64,000 bases of DNA from Unio delphinus (GCA_029339505.1 JAQISU010000057.1:9082001-9146000), one strand, 5' to 3'. Shown: positions 1 to 13,626, numbered from the stretch's first letter. Numbers and translations are program-made. The notes: generated by a model from the letters alone, not told the origin.

Positions 1-626
1 TAACCAATTTTAGGGTTTGATAAAAATTTGGCAATTCTAAATATATGATTTATGTGTACAAGCCATTCACAAGCAGAAGGAGACCCCCTAAAGCGTAATA
101 TTTAAACGTATTAGATATTATTGTTTGGTCTCCAAAGAAACATCAATTTTGGGATAGACGTGATGGATGTCTATCGTTTTTGAAAAGGCATAAGGGAATA
201 TTTAATATATTTCACGATAAAATGTATTATAAGTCCCAGCTTTAATGATGAATTTAACATGGTACACAATTTCATCGCAATCCGTTCTTTTTTTCCGTTC
301 CCCTCTCTTCTATTATACACATATGGAAAGTGAGAGAAAAACATAATGCGCTGGACGAAAATATTAAAGCTGCATTTGTACCAAGTAGCCTACAGTACTT
401 TCCTTGGAATCTATCTAAAGTGTTCATAATATCAATGATACATAGTTGAAATAGCCTGTGGACACTAAGTTAAATTTGCCGGTTACGAGGCACACCTACT
501 GTAAACGTATTTAATGCTTTATAGTTTTTGTTGTTGTCTTTGTATCTTAAACCAATTATAATGTTCTAAAATTGATTATTATTATTATTTTAATGTGAAA
601 ATGTGCAAACGGCGCCAGCCCTACCC

Positions 627-628
<2 letters not shown>
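1..628. other. AT-rich non-coding stretch
   Basis: I see no convincing coding exon, RNA gene or transposon end here. The stretch is AT-rich, has short homopolymer runs, and leads into the first (GA)n microsatellite. Confidence 0.5.

Positions 629-703
<75 letters not shown>
629..703. repeat. (AG)n microsatellite
   Basis: About 37 uninterrupted AG dinucleotides. The short open frame across it on the minus strand is poly(Leu-Ser), produced by the repeat. Confidence 0.97.
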
Positions 704-706
<3 letters not shown>

Positions 707-1162
707 GTATCGTCATTAGTAATGTTAATTAAAGCAGAATAAACAATTAAATCAACTGTATATATAATAAAATGTTTTATCTGTTGTTGGTTTCTCACTT
801 CGCTTAGTTTCTATTCCATGCTAATTTTCTTACGCAGGTACGTGAATGCCTGAGCGTTCAGTGTTTACAAAAAGTTAATGTGTTGGAAGTGTTCTACTTT
901 ATTCATAAATAATACAATCTTTCAAGTTTAAATCATAAGTGTGTCTTATATTAATTTAATCAATGTGAATAAAAATATAAACTTAAACATAAAACAATAA
1001 ACTGATAAGTTTGCAAATTTTGTTGTGAACAAGAAAAAGCACAGAACTACATTGTGTTGCCGACACACTCATGGGGATGTGAGGATTTTCCTTTTAATGC
1101 CAAATTTAATAAATCTCGTCGTATATCATTGATACAGCGTATATACTATACATATATTCTAT

Positions 1163-1294
<132 letters not shown>

Positions 1295-1310
1295 CATTAA
1301 GGAAACGCCT

Positions 1311-1548
1311 TTTGAGACTTATAAAAATGGTACTAACAGCTGGCTTGCTTGGCGATCAGCATTAAGAAGTTAGTGTTAGGACTGGTCGGCCTGGTGGCAG
1401 CATAATGTGAATGGGTGGGACATCATGCTATATGTCTGCGGCATGATGGCCCAGCGCTGGGCATCACTATAAACTTTCACACTGCAGACATCATAGCGAT
1501 ATGTCTGACTTTTTTTTTTTATAAAGCTACATTAAAAATCCAAATCAC
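1311..1548 (+). mobile_element. SINE-B fragment, 5'-truncated
   Basis: This matches the 3' two thirds of the SINE-B family, seen nearly full length at 11153-11463, 14376-14676 and 19508-19814. Shared blocks include the GGACTGGTCGGCCTGG segment, the GGGTGGGACATCATGCT segment and the 3' end AAAGCTACRTTAAAAATC. The tRNA-like head is missing. The 3' end runs into degenerate CACACA/TACACAC sequence, as it does in other copies of the family. Confidence 0.8.
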
Positions 1549-2349
1549 ACATACACACATACGCACAAGCACACATACCACCCTATCTCATCAGTTTGTT
1601 TTGTCCATTCTTTGTCAATGCGAATTACTACATGGATAAAAGAGAAGTTGAAGAATTTAACAATACATTTGGGACAGAGACCTTTTACAAACTGATGTTG
1701 CATATATATTGCTTCAGATTGTGTATTTTGTTAAATGGGGAAAAAAATGTTTTCTTTCGAAAATGAAGAGTTTTATTTTCGCGAAAACGTGCGCTTATTT
1801 ATACCGTGAACAATGCTGGGGCGGGAGTTGTACATGACAAAATACTGCATCAAATTTCAGAGCGAAACTTTAACAAAATAGTTGTGAATTTACTTGTATC
1901 TAGTTTGGCGGCTATCTATGTTTAATTTTACAATCAGATTCGCATTATATGTGTTGATTTGCTTTCAGTCGTAGCACCGATATTTGGAGATTCACTTAAT
2001 TTTGGTTTGCGATCAACACTAATTAATAAACGATATTTCCGTGGTTTTCAGACATGATTATGATTGTTTGTTAAAATTGCAAATTAAACAATTGTATTTC
2101 CGTACATAATCAAGAGCTATTGTTTTAAAAAAAATGTACTTTAGTAATTGTCCGTAACATGCACACGTTATTCTATGGGATGACACAGAATATCGAACAG
2201 CAACATTCAAGTTTAGTCTCTGACAATTTGTCAACTTGTCAATCCATTTGGCAACTAATAAAGAAAAGGTTAAAATACTTGAATGCTAGATTTTGTTGTT
2301 TGGGAACCACTTTATATACATTCTTTAAAGCACCTTTTATTTTATTATT
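1549..2349. other. Intergenic or intronic stretch
   Basis: AT-rich, starting with a degenerate CA-rich tail belonging to the preceding SINE-B fragment. I see no exon or RNA gene. Confidence 0.45.
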
Positions 2350-2472
<123 letters not shown>

Positions 2473-3150
2473 TGAAGATCACAAATAAGGAGATACATGT
2501 ATATGCGTCTTAAATGGGACAAGAAAGAAGTAGCGGCATAATTACATCATTTCAAGTGGGTTCCGGTTGAAGTCCCGTGCATGGTGTTTAGTCAACAGCG
2601 CGATAGTATGACTGGTAAATTAAAGGATCGAAATGTTCAGCATGTTTCTGCCTACCTATCTAAAGAACAAAATTACATAATAATAAATGGCATGAAAACT
2701 AGAAACTAGAATTATCATTTGTTACAGATAAAGATTTTATCAAATAACCATTCATAGCTTTATGATCTTAAGTAATTTTAAGATCGCAGACTGTAAATTA
2801 AAGCCCTGAAGTGATTAGACTTGATTTATGTAACTAACTTAAAAAATACGGGGTGGGGGTGTAGACGGTAAAGAATACCGTACTGTACTACATTTAAAGT
2901 CTTTCTTACAACAAGAAAGCACTTGCCAGATTCTCTGTTGTTGTTTTTCGTCATTCTATTTACTTCAACAATGTATTATATGAATGACTTTGCTTTCAGA
3001 CTTTTACATTTACTATAGTTTTAAAATTCTTCAGATTAAAAATAAATTATTCAAGGAGCAAACGAGTTATTTTAGGATTGAAGTATGAACAAAAGTTATT
3101 GATTAATTTTCTATTTTCCAGCAAAAGAAATATATATTTCTTTATTAACT

Positions 3151-3425
3151 GAGAGTACGGCCAAATTATATTGTAATTATCTTCTCTTTTGTATGCAATG
3201 ATATGTGGACTAGAGTGGCATAGTACGACTAAAATCTATTTTGTTATTATATTCTCTTTTATCTCAAATTTAATGTGGACTGAGTGTCAGAGTACGGCCA
3301 ATATGTCCTGTAGTTACTTTCTCTTTTGCATCCAATTAAATATGGACTCTGGTGTGAGAGTACGGCCAAAATCTATTGTACATTGTAATTATCTTCTCTT
3401 TTGTATCTAGTGTGAACTCGAGTCT
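3151..3425. repeat. Degenerate 68-69 bp tandem repeat, 4 copies
   Basis: The landmark AGTACGG/AGTACGA recurs at 3154, 3222, 3291 and 3359, giving spacings of 68, 69 and 68. Each copy also has a CTTCTCTTTT-like block and a TGTGGACT-like block. The 73-codon frame across it is incidental. Confidence 0.85.
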
Positions 3426-3438
3426 CGCTGATAATGAG

Positions 3439-3441
<3 letters not shown>

Positions 3442-3500
<59 letters not shown>
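3442..3500. repeat. (TA)n microsatellite
   Basis: Nearly uninterrupted TA dinucleotides directly after the 68-bp tandem repeat. Confidence 0.95.
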
Positions 3501-3501
<1 letters not shown>

Positions 3502-6500
3502 ATATATTGATGCTTTGTCTCACATTTAAGGTAGGAGTTTTCCCTTTAGCAGAACCGTTTCGTTACGCTCCTGGATATGTGTTTCACATTGTCTCTCAAC
3601 TACCTGTCCTTGGACAAGACCTCTTCGCCTCGCGCAAAAACTGGACCATTTGATTTGCTGAGAAAGTTACTTTGAAAGCACGAGACTTCGCCTTAGAAAC
3701 ACTCCAAACCATTAATTACACAATCAGATTTCACATTTATCTAACAGCCATTATTAGCGTACACCCGCTTTAAAGGTTTTAAAAATTCTACATTTTCGGC
3801 TTACCTCCCTATACAGATCTTTGCAATGTTTCAAATTATGACAAATATTTCAAAAAGTACAAATGTTGCTTTTGTAACATTTCAACTCTTGGCCATTTCG
3901 ATAATAAAAAGACAATCTTCAAAAGTTTTCCAGTTTCGCATGACATCGTTAACAAATTGCAATCATTAATAATTAATCAAGTCCCAACCACATGTGCTCA
4001 AGTACTATCCTCTGTTAACAAGTCACGAATTTAACCTGGTGAAAATTCGCAGACATCAATTTAATATTGCTACGTGTTACAATGACATATCCAAAATTCA
4101 CTACGTTACAGGCACAAACAATGGCTTGTAATTTTTAACCCTTCAAAGACCTACGTTATATTTTCTCCAATAAATTAGGCCCATATTTTCATAAACTCGA
4201 GTTCAAAACGAGCTTCTACATTTTGTTGAGTGTCATAAACACGTTTGTCTGACATTCACTAAGTCTGATAGGGTTTCAAAACATAGCTGCTTATATTCAT
4301 CTGAAGAACTACCGGTAAACGGTTTGAGGTCCATTAAATATAATCTAGGTAGGAAAACTTAAGAAAGAATGTATCACATTTACTTACTCCCCCTCCAAGA
4401 GTATCATGTTTCGACTGAGCATAATTTCGCTGCACACGTGACAAGTTCCGTTTTTTTTAAATATTTTTTTTAAAAAAAAAACCAGAAAGAAAAACATAAA
4501 ACCCCAAACAAAAAACGATTACTTCTATTTGGCATTATGTAATAGCGAACTACAAACACAATTTACTTACCTACGAAACTGAAAAGCTTCACAACATGTA
4601 AAACTACGCACCTTTGAAAATGAAGATTTTACATCAGAAATGCCCCAATAAGCATCGGTAACTTTACGCTTTGCAAAAATACCTATTAACAAACATTTAA
4701 GAAAAAGAAGTGTGTTTAGTTTAAATGACTTCCAAGAGATGTGTTAGTATTGCCTCAGTAAGTCATGCAAATTAAAAAACAGAAATCGGGACTAATGTTG
4801 ATGTTCTTAACATACAGACCTGACTTCTGAATTGGTCGACGTAGGAGCAATATCCAAAATATGATAGTAATTAGCAAATTGCTTTTTTAACGACATTATG
4901 GCGCTAAGTGATTTTTGCTCAGTTCTTTGCAATTTGTGTCCTCAGTCTTTTTCGTATACAAAAAAAGTCATCTGATGTGCCAGTTCTAATTTTATTCGTA
5001 AAGACACAAATTATATGCTGTGACATCAAATATCGATTTTTTTCTTAGTTATGGCACGCAAAGAACTATTTTTCAAAATAAACTATAATGAATAAACTGA
5101 TCTGAGAAGATAAATAATTATATCGTTTTGCATTTAATGTTCAAAGTGTTGGAAAGGATACAAGCTCATATATTAAAATATACATGCAAATCTAGACGCC
5201 GAAGAGGCGAGTTTCTCGTTTTAGATGATGAATCTGCAACAAAACCATTAGTTTAATGTCAGGGTGGCATAGCTGTTTTTTTGTCAGATAGTATCTTCCA
5301 CTCGATATTTCTTCTGCTGTCCTCTGCAATAAAGTGCCCTTATCGAGGACGTTTGTACTGATTCTAACGTGTTTCACCTAAATGGGCGACAGTTTAAATT
5401 TAAAGGAAAGTGTGGGAGAAGGGAGAGAGTTGTATAAAGGTATTTTAGTTCAGAGATGCCAATATCAAATCGGTGATGTATTTTAGAACTCAGCATCGTT
5501 ATCCTACACTCAGTCCAACACCTGTGTGTTTTCTGCAGGTAACAAATCCCCATAACAGGTGTTCCTAACAGCCCACACTGAGACTAGTTATTATTATTTC
5601 CGTTCGCTTCTTTGAAGATTTTCTCTATCACATATGTTGTATATCTGGAATCATTTGTTTGTAGTAGAACAATACAAGAAATAATAATACATATTTATAT
5701 TTTGCTAATTGAGGAGGGTGACAATTAGTTAAATACATAACTGACACACACCACTGGTCAATGGGCTTGTTTCCACAAGAAAAGAATGTATACATTTCCT
5801 GATAGGAAATATACCTGATTTGCGGGAAGTACAACAAAATCAAACAAATAAACAACCAACCAACCACCCCACCCCCAAACAATAAGACAAACACTTGCAA
5901 ATGAATGAGTTGATGGATAAAAATGTGAGTCACTGAATAGCGATGTGTGTATTAACCTTGGTGAGAAATTTACAAGTCTCAAGGACGATAAATTATTGAA
6001 AGCATAAATAAATTATCTACTATGACATCGAAAGTATCACTCGTTCTTTTTCTAATAACGTATTAGCGGGATCTTTAAAATTTTGACCTGGCAGCTCTGC
6101 CATTAAGAAATATTTTCCTATCCTTCTGGTAAACTCATTTATGTGCCTGGAGAGCTTTTCTCATATTTGTGATCTGAGTTTCTTTACATAATAAAATCAC
6201 TGCAATCAATTCCATTTAATCTTGCAGGTATCTACAATAAGTGAGTCGCTTGTATGCTCGATGCCTTGTCATGACCCAAATAATGAGATGAAAATGAATG
6301 AGTAGCGTAATGGTACAATGCTGTCGAAAGTCTTCCATTTATTATACACTATTTGAACTAAACCAGCACGATGAGAAATCTTGGCTTGAGCACATTTTAA
6401 TTGCCTCTTCACCCTTTATACTAATGTATTTATAAACTCAGAAATTCATTGAAAGTTGATAGTACTGCGTTTCAAGAGCATTCTTTTATTATTATCTAGT

Positions 6501-6690
6501 TTTGAATTCCACGTTGCGTGTTACACGTTTATTGATATCTTTTGCGGTTTTTCTTTATAACTAGCTTCGTCCTAAACTATTTCCAAAAGTATATAGGGGT
6601 GAACTGGGTTGGTTAAAAATTCAGATGGTGCTATATTCACGTTATCAACTTAACGACTAACATAAAGCCGTAGATGTTAATCCAATACTG
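3501..6690. other. Long stretch with no recognised gene
   Basis: AT-rich DNA with homopolymer-rich patches (T8/A11 runs near 4450-4500). Short open frames of 61-101 codons at 5192-5982 are low complexity and resemble nothing I recognise. An imperfect inverted pair (AACACCTGT near 5518, ACAGGTGTT near 5556) is too short to call. Confidence 0.45.
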
Positions 6691-7118
6691 TTATATTATA
6701 TTATATTATATTATATTATATTATATTATATTATATTATATTATATTATATTATATTATATTATATTATATTATATTATATTATATTATATTATATTATA
6801 TTATATTATATTATATTGTTTTGTATTGTATTGTATTGTATTGTATTGTATTGTATTGTATTGTATTGTATTGTATTGTATTGTATTGTGGCGTGGCGTG
6901 GCGTGGCGTGGCGTGGCGTAGCGTAGCGTAGTGTAGTTTAGTTTAGTCTATTATATTGCATCGTATCGTATTGTATTGTGTTGTGCTGTGTTGTGTTGTA
7001 TTATAGTGTTGTATCATATCATATCATATCATATCATATCATATCATATCATATCATATCATATCATATCATATCATATCATATCATATCATATCATATC
7101 ATATCATATCATATCATA
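6691..7118. repeat. Ladder of related pentanucleotide arrays
   Basis: In order: TTATA repeats (6691 to about 6817), TTGTA repeats (about 6821-6888), GGCGT repeats (about 6890-6919), a few AGCGT, GTGTA and GTTTA units, mixed TCGTA/TTGTG/CTGTG units, then about 21 CATAT units (about 7013-7118). All have a 5-bp period and neighbouring blocks differ by one or two bases, which suggests stepwise mutation and expansion of one ancestral array. Confidence 0.95.
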
Positions 7119-7289
7119 ATATATTATATTGTATTCATTATCAGAGAATAATCCATTTAGTCCTCAATAACAGAATATTTAAACTATAAAAGCAACTTAT
7201 ATGTCCAATAAAACTCCACTCCGTGTGAACCACTCACATGTGTAATAAAACTGTACATACATACATACGTCTGATTAAAGCATACCTAA

Positions 7290-7309
7290 AACACACACAC
7301 ACACGCACG

Positions 7310-7381
<72 letters not shown>

Positions 7382-7425
7382 TACATACATACATACATAC
7401 ATACATACATACATACATACATACA

Positions 7426-7454
<29 letters not shown>
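7290..7454. repeat. (AC)n-(CATA)n compound microsatellite
   Basis: AC repeats with a few GC interruptions (7290-7376) pass directly into about 19 CATA units (7377-7454). The Tyr/Met/Cys/Val and Thr/His repeat frames on both strands are artefacts. Confidence 0.97.
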
Positions 7455-7456
<2 letters not shown>

Positions 7457-7597
7457 TTGTTTGAGATTTGGCATCATCAGAAAGAGGAAACTTTTGAAAC
7501 GCGCTGTTAAAGGAATCGAATGATGGTCTCTTTGATATCGTTGTGACTAATATTCGAAAACACTGCTTTGGAATACATATATGTAAAAGCTTGTTTG

Positions 7598-7792
7598 CAC
7601 AGAGTCGTTTTGTACAGAATTGTTTTCTACAGAGTCGTTTTGTACAGAGTTGTTTTGTACAGAGTTGTTTTGTACAGAGTCGTTTTGTGCAGAGTTGTTT
7701 TCTACAGAGTTGTTATCTACAGAGTCGTTTTGTACAGAGTTGTTTTCTGCAGAGTTGTTTTGCACAGAGTTGTTTTCTACAGAGTCGTTTTG
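7598..7792. repeat. 15-bp minisatellite, about 13 copies
   Basis: The unit is approximately CAGAGTTGTTTTGTA, with T/C variation (GAGTT or GAGTC) and TGTAC/TCTAC/TGCAC variation. Because 15 is a multiple of three, several frames stay open and show five-residue repeats. There is no start context or flanking coding sequence. Confidence 0.93.
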
Positions 7793-8065
7793 AATTCAGG
7801 CAAACGATGATTAGAATACGAAACAGACAGTAACCTGTCTGAAAGGATTTTGGAAGCTGGAATTAGGATAGTGTTGGTATGTTATGGAGCCAAGTTATGA
7901 AAAAATTGGCCTCAAAATAGCTTTAAAATACATTACCCTATAATTCGAAGGTAACCATTCTATAATTACGAATAAATTTGCCCCTACATACGTAACCATG
8001 GTTTAGGGAGCTATCCAACTGACTGCCTTACTTTTCCTTTTTCTTTCTACGTCTATCTTTTCTTC

Positions 8066-8612
8066 TGTATATAATAGGCATACGTGTAAATCTTTTAGGT
8101 ATATAATAGGCATCCACATAAGTCGTATAGGTATATAATAGGCATCCACATAAATCTTATATGTATATAATAGGCACCCATGTAAATCTTATATGCATAT
8201 AATGGACATCCATGTAAATCTTATAGGTATATAATAGGCATCCACATAAGTCGTATAGGTATATAATAGGCATCCACATAAATTTTATAGGTATATAATA
8301 GGCATCCATGTAAATCTTATATGTATATAATAGGCATCCACATAAATCTTATAGGTATATAATAGGCATTAACATAAATCTTATAGGTATATAATAGGCA
8401 TCCATGTAAATCTTATAGGTATATAATAGGCATCCACATAAATCTTATAGGTATATAATAGGCATTAACATAAATTTTATAGGTATATAGTAGGCATCCA
8501 TGTAAATCTTATAGGTGTATAAAAGGCATCCACATAAATCTTATAGGTATATAATAGGCATACATGTATATCTTATAGGTATATAATAGGCATCCACATA
8601 AATCTTATAAAA
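8066..8612. repeat. 32-bp minisatellite, about 17 copies
   Basis: The unit carries GGTATATAATAGGCATCC followed by ACATAAATCTTAT or ATGTAAATCTTAT. Two unit types (CCACATAA and CCATGTAA) intermix, and two copies have CATTAACATAA. Copies are highly similar, which suggests recent expansion or homogenisation. Confidence 0.95.
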
Positions 8613-8871
8613 CTAGTTTTAGATGATATATACAAACATATAACCAATAGATAATTCAAGATTGTACATGCACCAACTGATTAAAAAAGCCCATTTCAAA
8701 TAATAGACATAAAATGACTATTATACGACGAAATTAATAGAAGTGTGCCATTTAGTTTCAAAACATTATAGTTTATTGTTTCTTTTAGCTAATTCCATGT
8801 CACAAACTTGGTATCGTTTAAAAATAAAACAATAAAGAAAGGTAAGAATGAAAGTGTAATTTCATGGAGCC

Positions 8872-8874
<3 letters not shown>

Positions 8875-8961
<87 letters not shown>
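8875..8961. repeat. (TA)n microsatellite
   Basis: About 43 uninterrupted TA/AT dinucleotides. Confidence 0.97.
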
Positions 8962-8963
<2 letters not shown>

Positions 8964-9089
8964 TTTAAATGTCAGCAATATAAAATTAATTACATTGTCT
9001 GCTTCCAACATGCCTATAATTATTCCTGTAAGTATAAGGGACATTAGTATTGTTTCTAATCCATTGGCTTAGATCATTCCAATACTGTT

Positions 9090-9700
9090 GTTTTTTTTTT
9101 CTTTTTCTCAGTTGCACAGTCCAAAAAAGGTGAATAAATGTTTCTAGTGGAATTATACAAAAAGAGTGTATATTATTATTTGCAATTCCAATTGTTTCTA
9201 GAAATGTGTTTGTTCAAAGAACTCTGTTGAGGCATATATACTGAAGCCAAATTAGATTTGAATATTTTCTAGTTTTGTATATTAAGGTAAATTGCCAATT
9301 CCAATCGATTGATCTATTAAATTAAGTTGAGTTTTCCATTTATTCAATGCTTTAGTTTCTAATATTTATGTTTCTTTTACCAAGATGCCATACATATTTC
9401 TGAAACCTTTCTTAGTTTCAAGGAGATTAAGTTGTTTTTTTTTTTGTTGCAATCCAAGGTATCTCCAAAATTTCTGGTTGGGATTTAATTGATAATATTA
9501 ATATATAAATTCAATAAATAGAAAAGCTCTGCATACTGTAGGACATTGGCGTTAACATTACACATTTCTTTCATTTCTTGCCATGAAGAATGTGTCCATT
9601 ACTCGGGACAATATTGATTACAAATAGTCAATCAGTATTTGCTAAGAGAAAAAAGACTCGCAGACCTTAATATTTTCATTATATTTTTGGTAAGAAAATC
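9090..9700 (-). pseudogene. Antisense remnant of a non-LTR retrotransposon (LINE) ORF2 C-terminal region
   Basis: Read on the minus strand, broken frames give WQEMKEMCNV, then LQYAELFYLLN, then FWRYLGLQ. This order resembles the region downstream of reverse transcriptase in L1/Tx1-like non-LTR elements. Several stops and frame changes interrupt it. It is too decayed to assign a clade, and no intact reverse transcriptase motif is visible. The family assignment is inference from weak similarity. Confidence 0.35.
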
Positions 9701-10267
9701 TGAAAAAGTCATGGAAATAAAACTTTGTACAGTATACATTATAAAAAATAAAAATGTCCTTCTAAAATATAGTATAGATTTCGTCTGTGTTCCTTTCTAT
9801 ATAATTGATAAAAAACATGTTAAATTCCTTTTTAAAAAAAAATAAAAACCGTGAAACCCTTGTTTACTCCATTTTGTTGCTTAGGAAATTATTATTTTGA
9901 CCCAGGATTTTTGAAAGAACAAATGCAAGTTTTCTTGTCAACCATTGCAAGTCCCCTTTCTTCATAACTTAAATTAATTTTCTTTTCATATTTTCAACTG
10001 ACCCATTCCACAAGTACTTGTAGATTCAACCGTTTAGCTGCTGGTTTAGAGATTAATAACAATTACTCAACAAATTTTGTACATAAACCAATACTTACAT
10101 TGAATAAGTAAATAAATTTGCAAATGTAATAATGAATCATGATATTTGTGACGGGTTTTGATTTATTCCACAAGGAATACTACGAATAACCACAAAAGAA
10201 TCCGTATACACATAAAGATTAACGAGACAAACGACTCGTAGTCACCTATGGTCTTTGAAGTTTGATT
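9701..10267. other. AT-rich stretch, nothing recognised
   Basis: AT-rich with A-tracts (for example 9832-9848). No exon or RNA gene is seen. It ends at the 3' end of a reverse SINE-A copy. Confidence 0.4.
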
Positions 10268-10497
10268 GTTGTTGTTTTTATAGGGTTTAACGCCATTTTT
10301 CAACACAGTATAGGATATACATCCGGCTAGTATAAATGGTGAAAGACGAACCCGGGAAAACCCCGGTAAGAAACCCACGAGAAGCTACTGTCAAGCTTTT
10401 AAACGTACCCACATTGGCCGAACCCGAGACTAACCCACGCTTACAGGTGATGGCAATGATCCGTAACGGTGAGCGCTTTAGACCACTCGGCCTCTGG
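10268..10497 (-). mobile_element. SINE-A copy, reverse orientation
   Basis: On the minus strand it reads from a tRNA-like head (CCGAGTGGTCTAAAGCGC-like, then a B-box-like GGGTTAGTCTCGGGTTCGG region) through the conserved body (AGCTTCTCGTGGG, GGTTTTCCCGGG) to the tail GAAAAATGGCGTTAAACCC followed by (AAC)n. The copy is diverged. The short open frames over it are incidental. Pol III promoter boxes (A and B) are the expected regulatory elements of the family. Confidence 0.85.
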
Positions 10498-10843
10498 AGT
10501 TTTAATGTAAATATCGTTCTGAATTGATTATCCACCTTAAGTATCAATATGTCTATCGAAATTTATTAATACATCCATACCACTGTTAACATTTCCACCC
10601 TTACTTTGCACTCGATCTTTTTCTCAACAAATCAGTATACCGGTGGTGGGTGGGTGACATACATACTCAACATATTGTACATTAATCAATCAGTTATTAT
10701 TGAATAAGCACGTACTTTTGCTAGAATAATATACATACTTATGATGGCTTTTGATGTGTACAAAGTAACGAATAAACCATTAAATCAAGACACTCATATA
10801 ATTTGGCAGTTTAACACAGATACCATTTGGCATTTTAAAATTA

Positions 10844-11038
10844 TACCGTATATAACCAAGTAGAATACCTATGGCAAACTGTCACATAATATACCAACAT
10901 ATGTGTCAAGCATTTTTTTTAAGGATTACTAAGTAGAACAAACAACATAGACCCTACACTGTCGGCGTACGATGGGACGGCAGATCAGGTTATTAGCTGT
11001 TTGCAGTTGGAGCTACTTATACGAGAGTATATACGGTA
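10844..11038. mobile_element. Palindromic MITE (family P), pogo/mariner-like ends
   Basis: The left end TACCGTATATA is mirrored by the right end TATATACGGTA. Flanking TA on each side could be a target duplication. An internal half-site (GACCCTACACTGTC then CAGATCAGG then TTTGCAGTTGG) matches copies at 34970-35182, 36148-36364 and 36699-36900. The element is about 195 bp and non-coding. A CAGTATATACTCG-like end suggests the Tc1/mariner-pogo group, by inference only. Confidence 0.65.
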
Positions 11039-11152
11039 ACCAATAATTAACACGAAAATGCAGCACGGGCACCTCTTTCGTTTTTAAATAAAGAATATTC
11101 TTACCAGCCATATCCGTCACATTTATTCAGACTGTTTGGTTTGTTTGTTTTG

Positions 11153-11463
11153 ATTAGGATTTTTCATGTAGCTTTAACAATTTTTCAGTCACATCGCTAC
11201 GATGTCTGCAGTGATGCAATTTATAGTGATGTCTAGCACTGGGACATCATTTCGAAGACATGTAGCATGATATCCCACGCAGTCGCATTATCCTGAGACG
11301 AGGCCGACTAGTCCTAACACTAACCTCTCAATGCTGAGCGTTAAGCGAGGCAGCTATAAGTAACATTTTTTGTAAATCTTTCGTATGACTCGGTCGGGGA
11401 TCGAACCCACGACCTCCCGCTTCCGCGGTGGACGTCCTAACCACTATGCAATTGGAGCGGTTT
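11153..11463 (-). mobile_element. SINE-B copy, reverse orientation, near full length
   Basis: Read on the minus strand it has a tRNA-like head: an A-box region with TAGTGGTTAGGACG, then a B box GGGTTCGATCCCC. It continues through GAGTCATACGAAAG, the AGTCGGCCTCG block and the GATATCATGCTACATGTC block to the 3' end AAAGCTACATGAAAAATCC. Length is about 310 bp. It is non-autonomous and would have depended on a LINE partner. No clear target duplication was identified. Confidence 0.87.
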
Positions 11464-13525
11464 TGATCAAACTGTGCGAGCAGAGTTATAACAGAAAATA
11501 ATTTATATTGAACTGCTCATATCATTGATTAAAAGAGGAACGAAATTAACGTGCCTTCTGCATTTAAAAGAAGCGTACCTCTTGCCTGTTTGCGTGTTGT
11601 GTGCTGCGACTGTTGTAAACGTATTTCAACAGATGCAAGGCTTTCAACACGAATGGAACCACGTAACCACCCCCTCTTTTGTTTTAACGTGAAGTGCTGT
11701 TTTTATCATGTGCCCCCAAAACCATACGATTTCAAAAATCTTGATAATGAATGGCACGATCAGATCTGAGATGCCTAATGAAAGTTATGCATGATATTTG
11801 AGGGGCCCACTAAACTTTTATTTTTGTGTTTGTTTGCTGTTGTAATAACGTAATATTTTTTAGTATGATACTTAAGTTTCATTCTTCCCCAAAATCTAAC
11901 AACATTATGACTATTTTTAAATAAAAGTAACTTTTACGTTTTCCAATTTATTATTTTCAAGTCGGTGTTTGAGAAACTTGTAAGATAGTCAACTCCTTGC
12001 TGATTCCATATGCCAAATGCCGTTACATAGATATCCTATATCTTTCAATGATCTTAAGTATATACAGAAGCTGGCTTGTTTGATAAATGTTTCGGACATA
12101 ATTTGTACTTTGTAGATGTTAACTTTGTAATGAAAAAAGATACAATCCATCTAATATAGCTTCCTTGTAACCAAATAGGAAAAACGATTGTTACAGTTCT
12201 GATTTATTTTTAATAGTAAATTTCAGTAAAAAAAAGTAATTTACTTTTTCAGTTCAAAATGCAACTTGTTGACCGTATGTTTAGTTTAAATTTATGAAAA
12301 GCACTTGAAATTCATTTGCATAGAAACATTTCAAATGCATTGCAAAGTTTCCATTGATGTAGAGTTAATCTGTGATGACATCATTTGCTTGGAGTTGTTA
12401 CCTGAGACCACAAACGTCTGCGAGAGTCAAAAATATTTCTTGCAGGCTCGTGTTTTTTTTTCTTTCTTTCTCAAGTGAAGAATCCAAAAAACATATCACC
12501 CACTGTATGGGTTTAAGACGACAACCGTGAAGTGCAGATGTCTCTCTTTCATACCAACGTTCTTGAGAACCAGGTAATCAGTACTCGTACGACATCAAGC
12601 GAAAAGTCGTGAGGTTACACACACTGCACGAAGTCTTCCTGTATTTTATTTTGTGTCTTCCACGTGTAAGTATGAACCTATGAGCCATGATTCCTTTCTA
12701 CCAGTTAGAACTGCCCTATATACGTGACAGTCAAATAAATCTTTGTTTATATAGGTATTCTTTCACCACAGAAATAAATTAATCGATTAAAGAATTTTCT
12801 GCCCGTTCGCCAGGAATGCATTTATATTAGTAGCGGTGCTATTATTAGCATGGTATGTTGGTTTCATCGGTTGGTGTTTTGTTTTGTAAATATTTTGATC
12901 CCGTAAATGAAATCAGTATGACCACATTTATCAAGATACAACGTTTCTTCTTTGAAAGGACTTCAACTTATCGGTCATATCCATATTTATTGTGTTCCTT
13001 GAGAGTAATTTATCATTTGCAGATTGGTTTACGTGGCTAACACACAAGATTTCAGTTAATGGCTTCATAATATCTCACATAATACCGTTTAGTTAAACAT
13101 CAAAGGCTGGTTCTCCTTACAGTTTATAGCTTAAGTGATCGTAGATGACGGCGAATTGTCTCACCTTAGCGTTGAAGATGACCTGTAGAGATATGAAGCG
13201 AAAGATAGGATGACACTGATATTTAAGATAACTATGGTATCGATGATATTTCGCAATTTGAAATGTTTGTATTTTGTGTTTGTATAAAATTAGCAGAGAA
13301 AAGGCTTTAGGGTTATTGTTTCTTTTTTCCTCAAACCATATATTCTCATGCTTTGTTCACCATATCGCAGTGCCTTTTTAACTCACTCACCGACCAATGT
13401 CAAGGTTGTATACTAGATTTTTAGAGAGAGAAAACTAAGCATTATATGCGACGTCGCGGTTTTTCCCAAAACAAATGTACATAGTCAAAGACAAAATAAC
13501 GATCTTTATATCATTTACAATCCCA
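11464..13525. other. Long stretch with no recognised gene
   Basis: The 72-codon frame at 11551-11769 and the 61-codon frame at 12855-13040 match nothing I recognise and have no supporting splice or domain evidence. The rest is ordinary AT-rich sequence with short homopolymers. Confidence 0.45.
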
Positions 13526-13626
13526 TTCATTCATTCATTCATTCATTCATTCATTCATCCATTCATTCATTTTATACTTTCGTTTATTCATTCATTCGAT
13601 AACTTATTCATACGTTCGTCCGAACG

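Noticed and set aside
5515..5570. AACACCTGT/ACAGGTGTT inverted pair
   Set aside because: Arms are only nine bases with a long loop, expected by chance in 64 kb.
10336..10547. Short frames on both strands
   Set aside because: They lie in a SINE-A copy.
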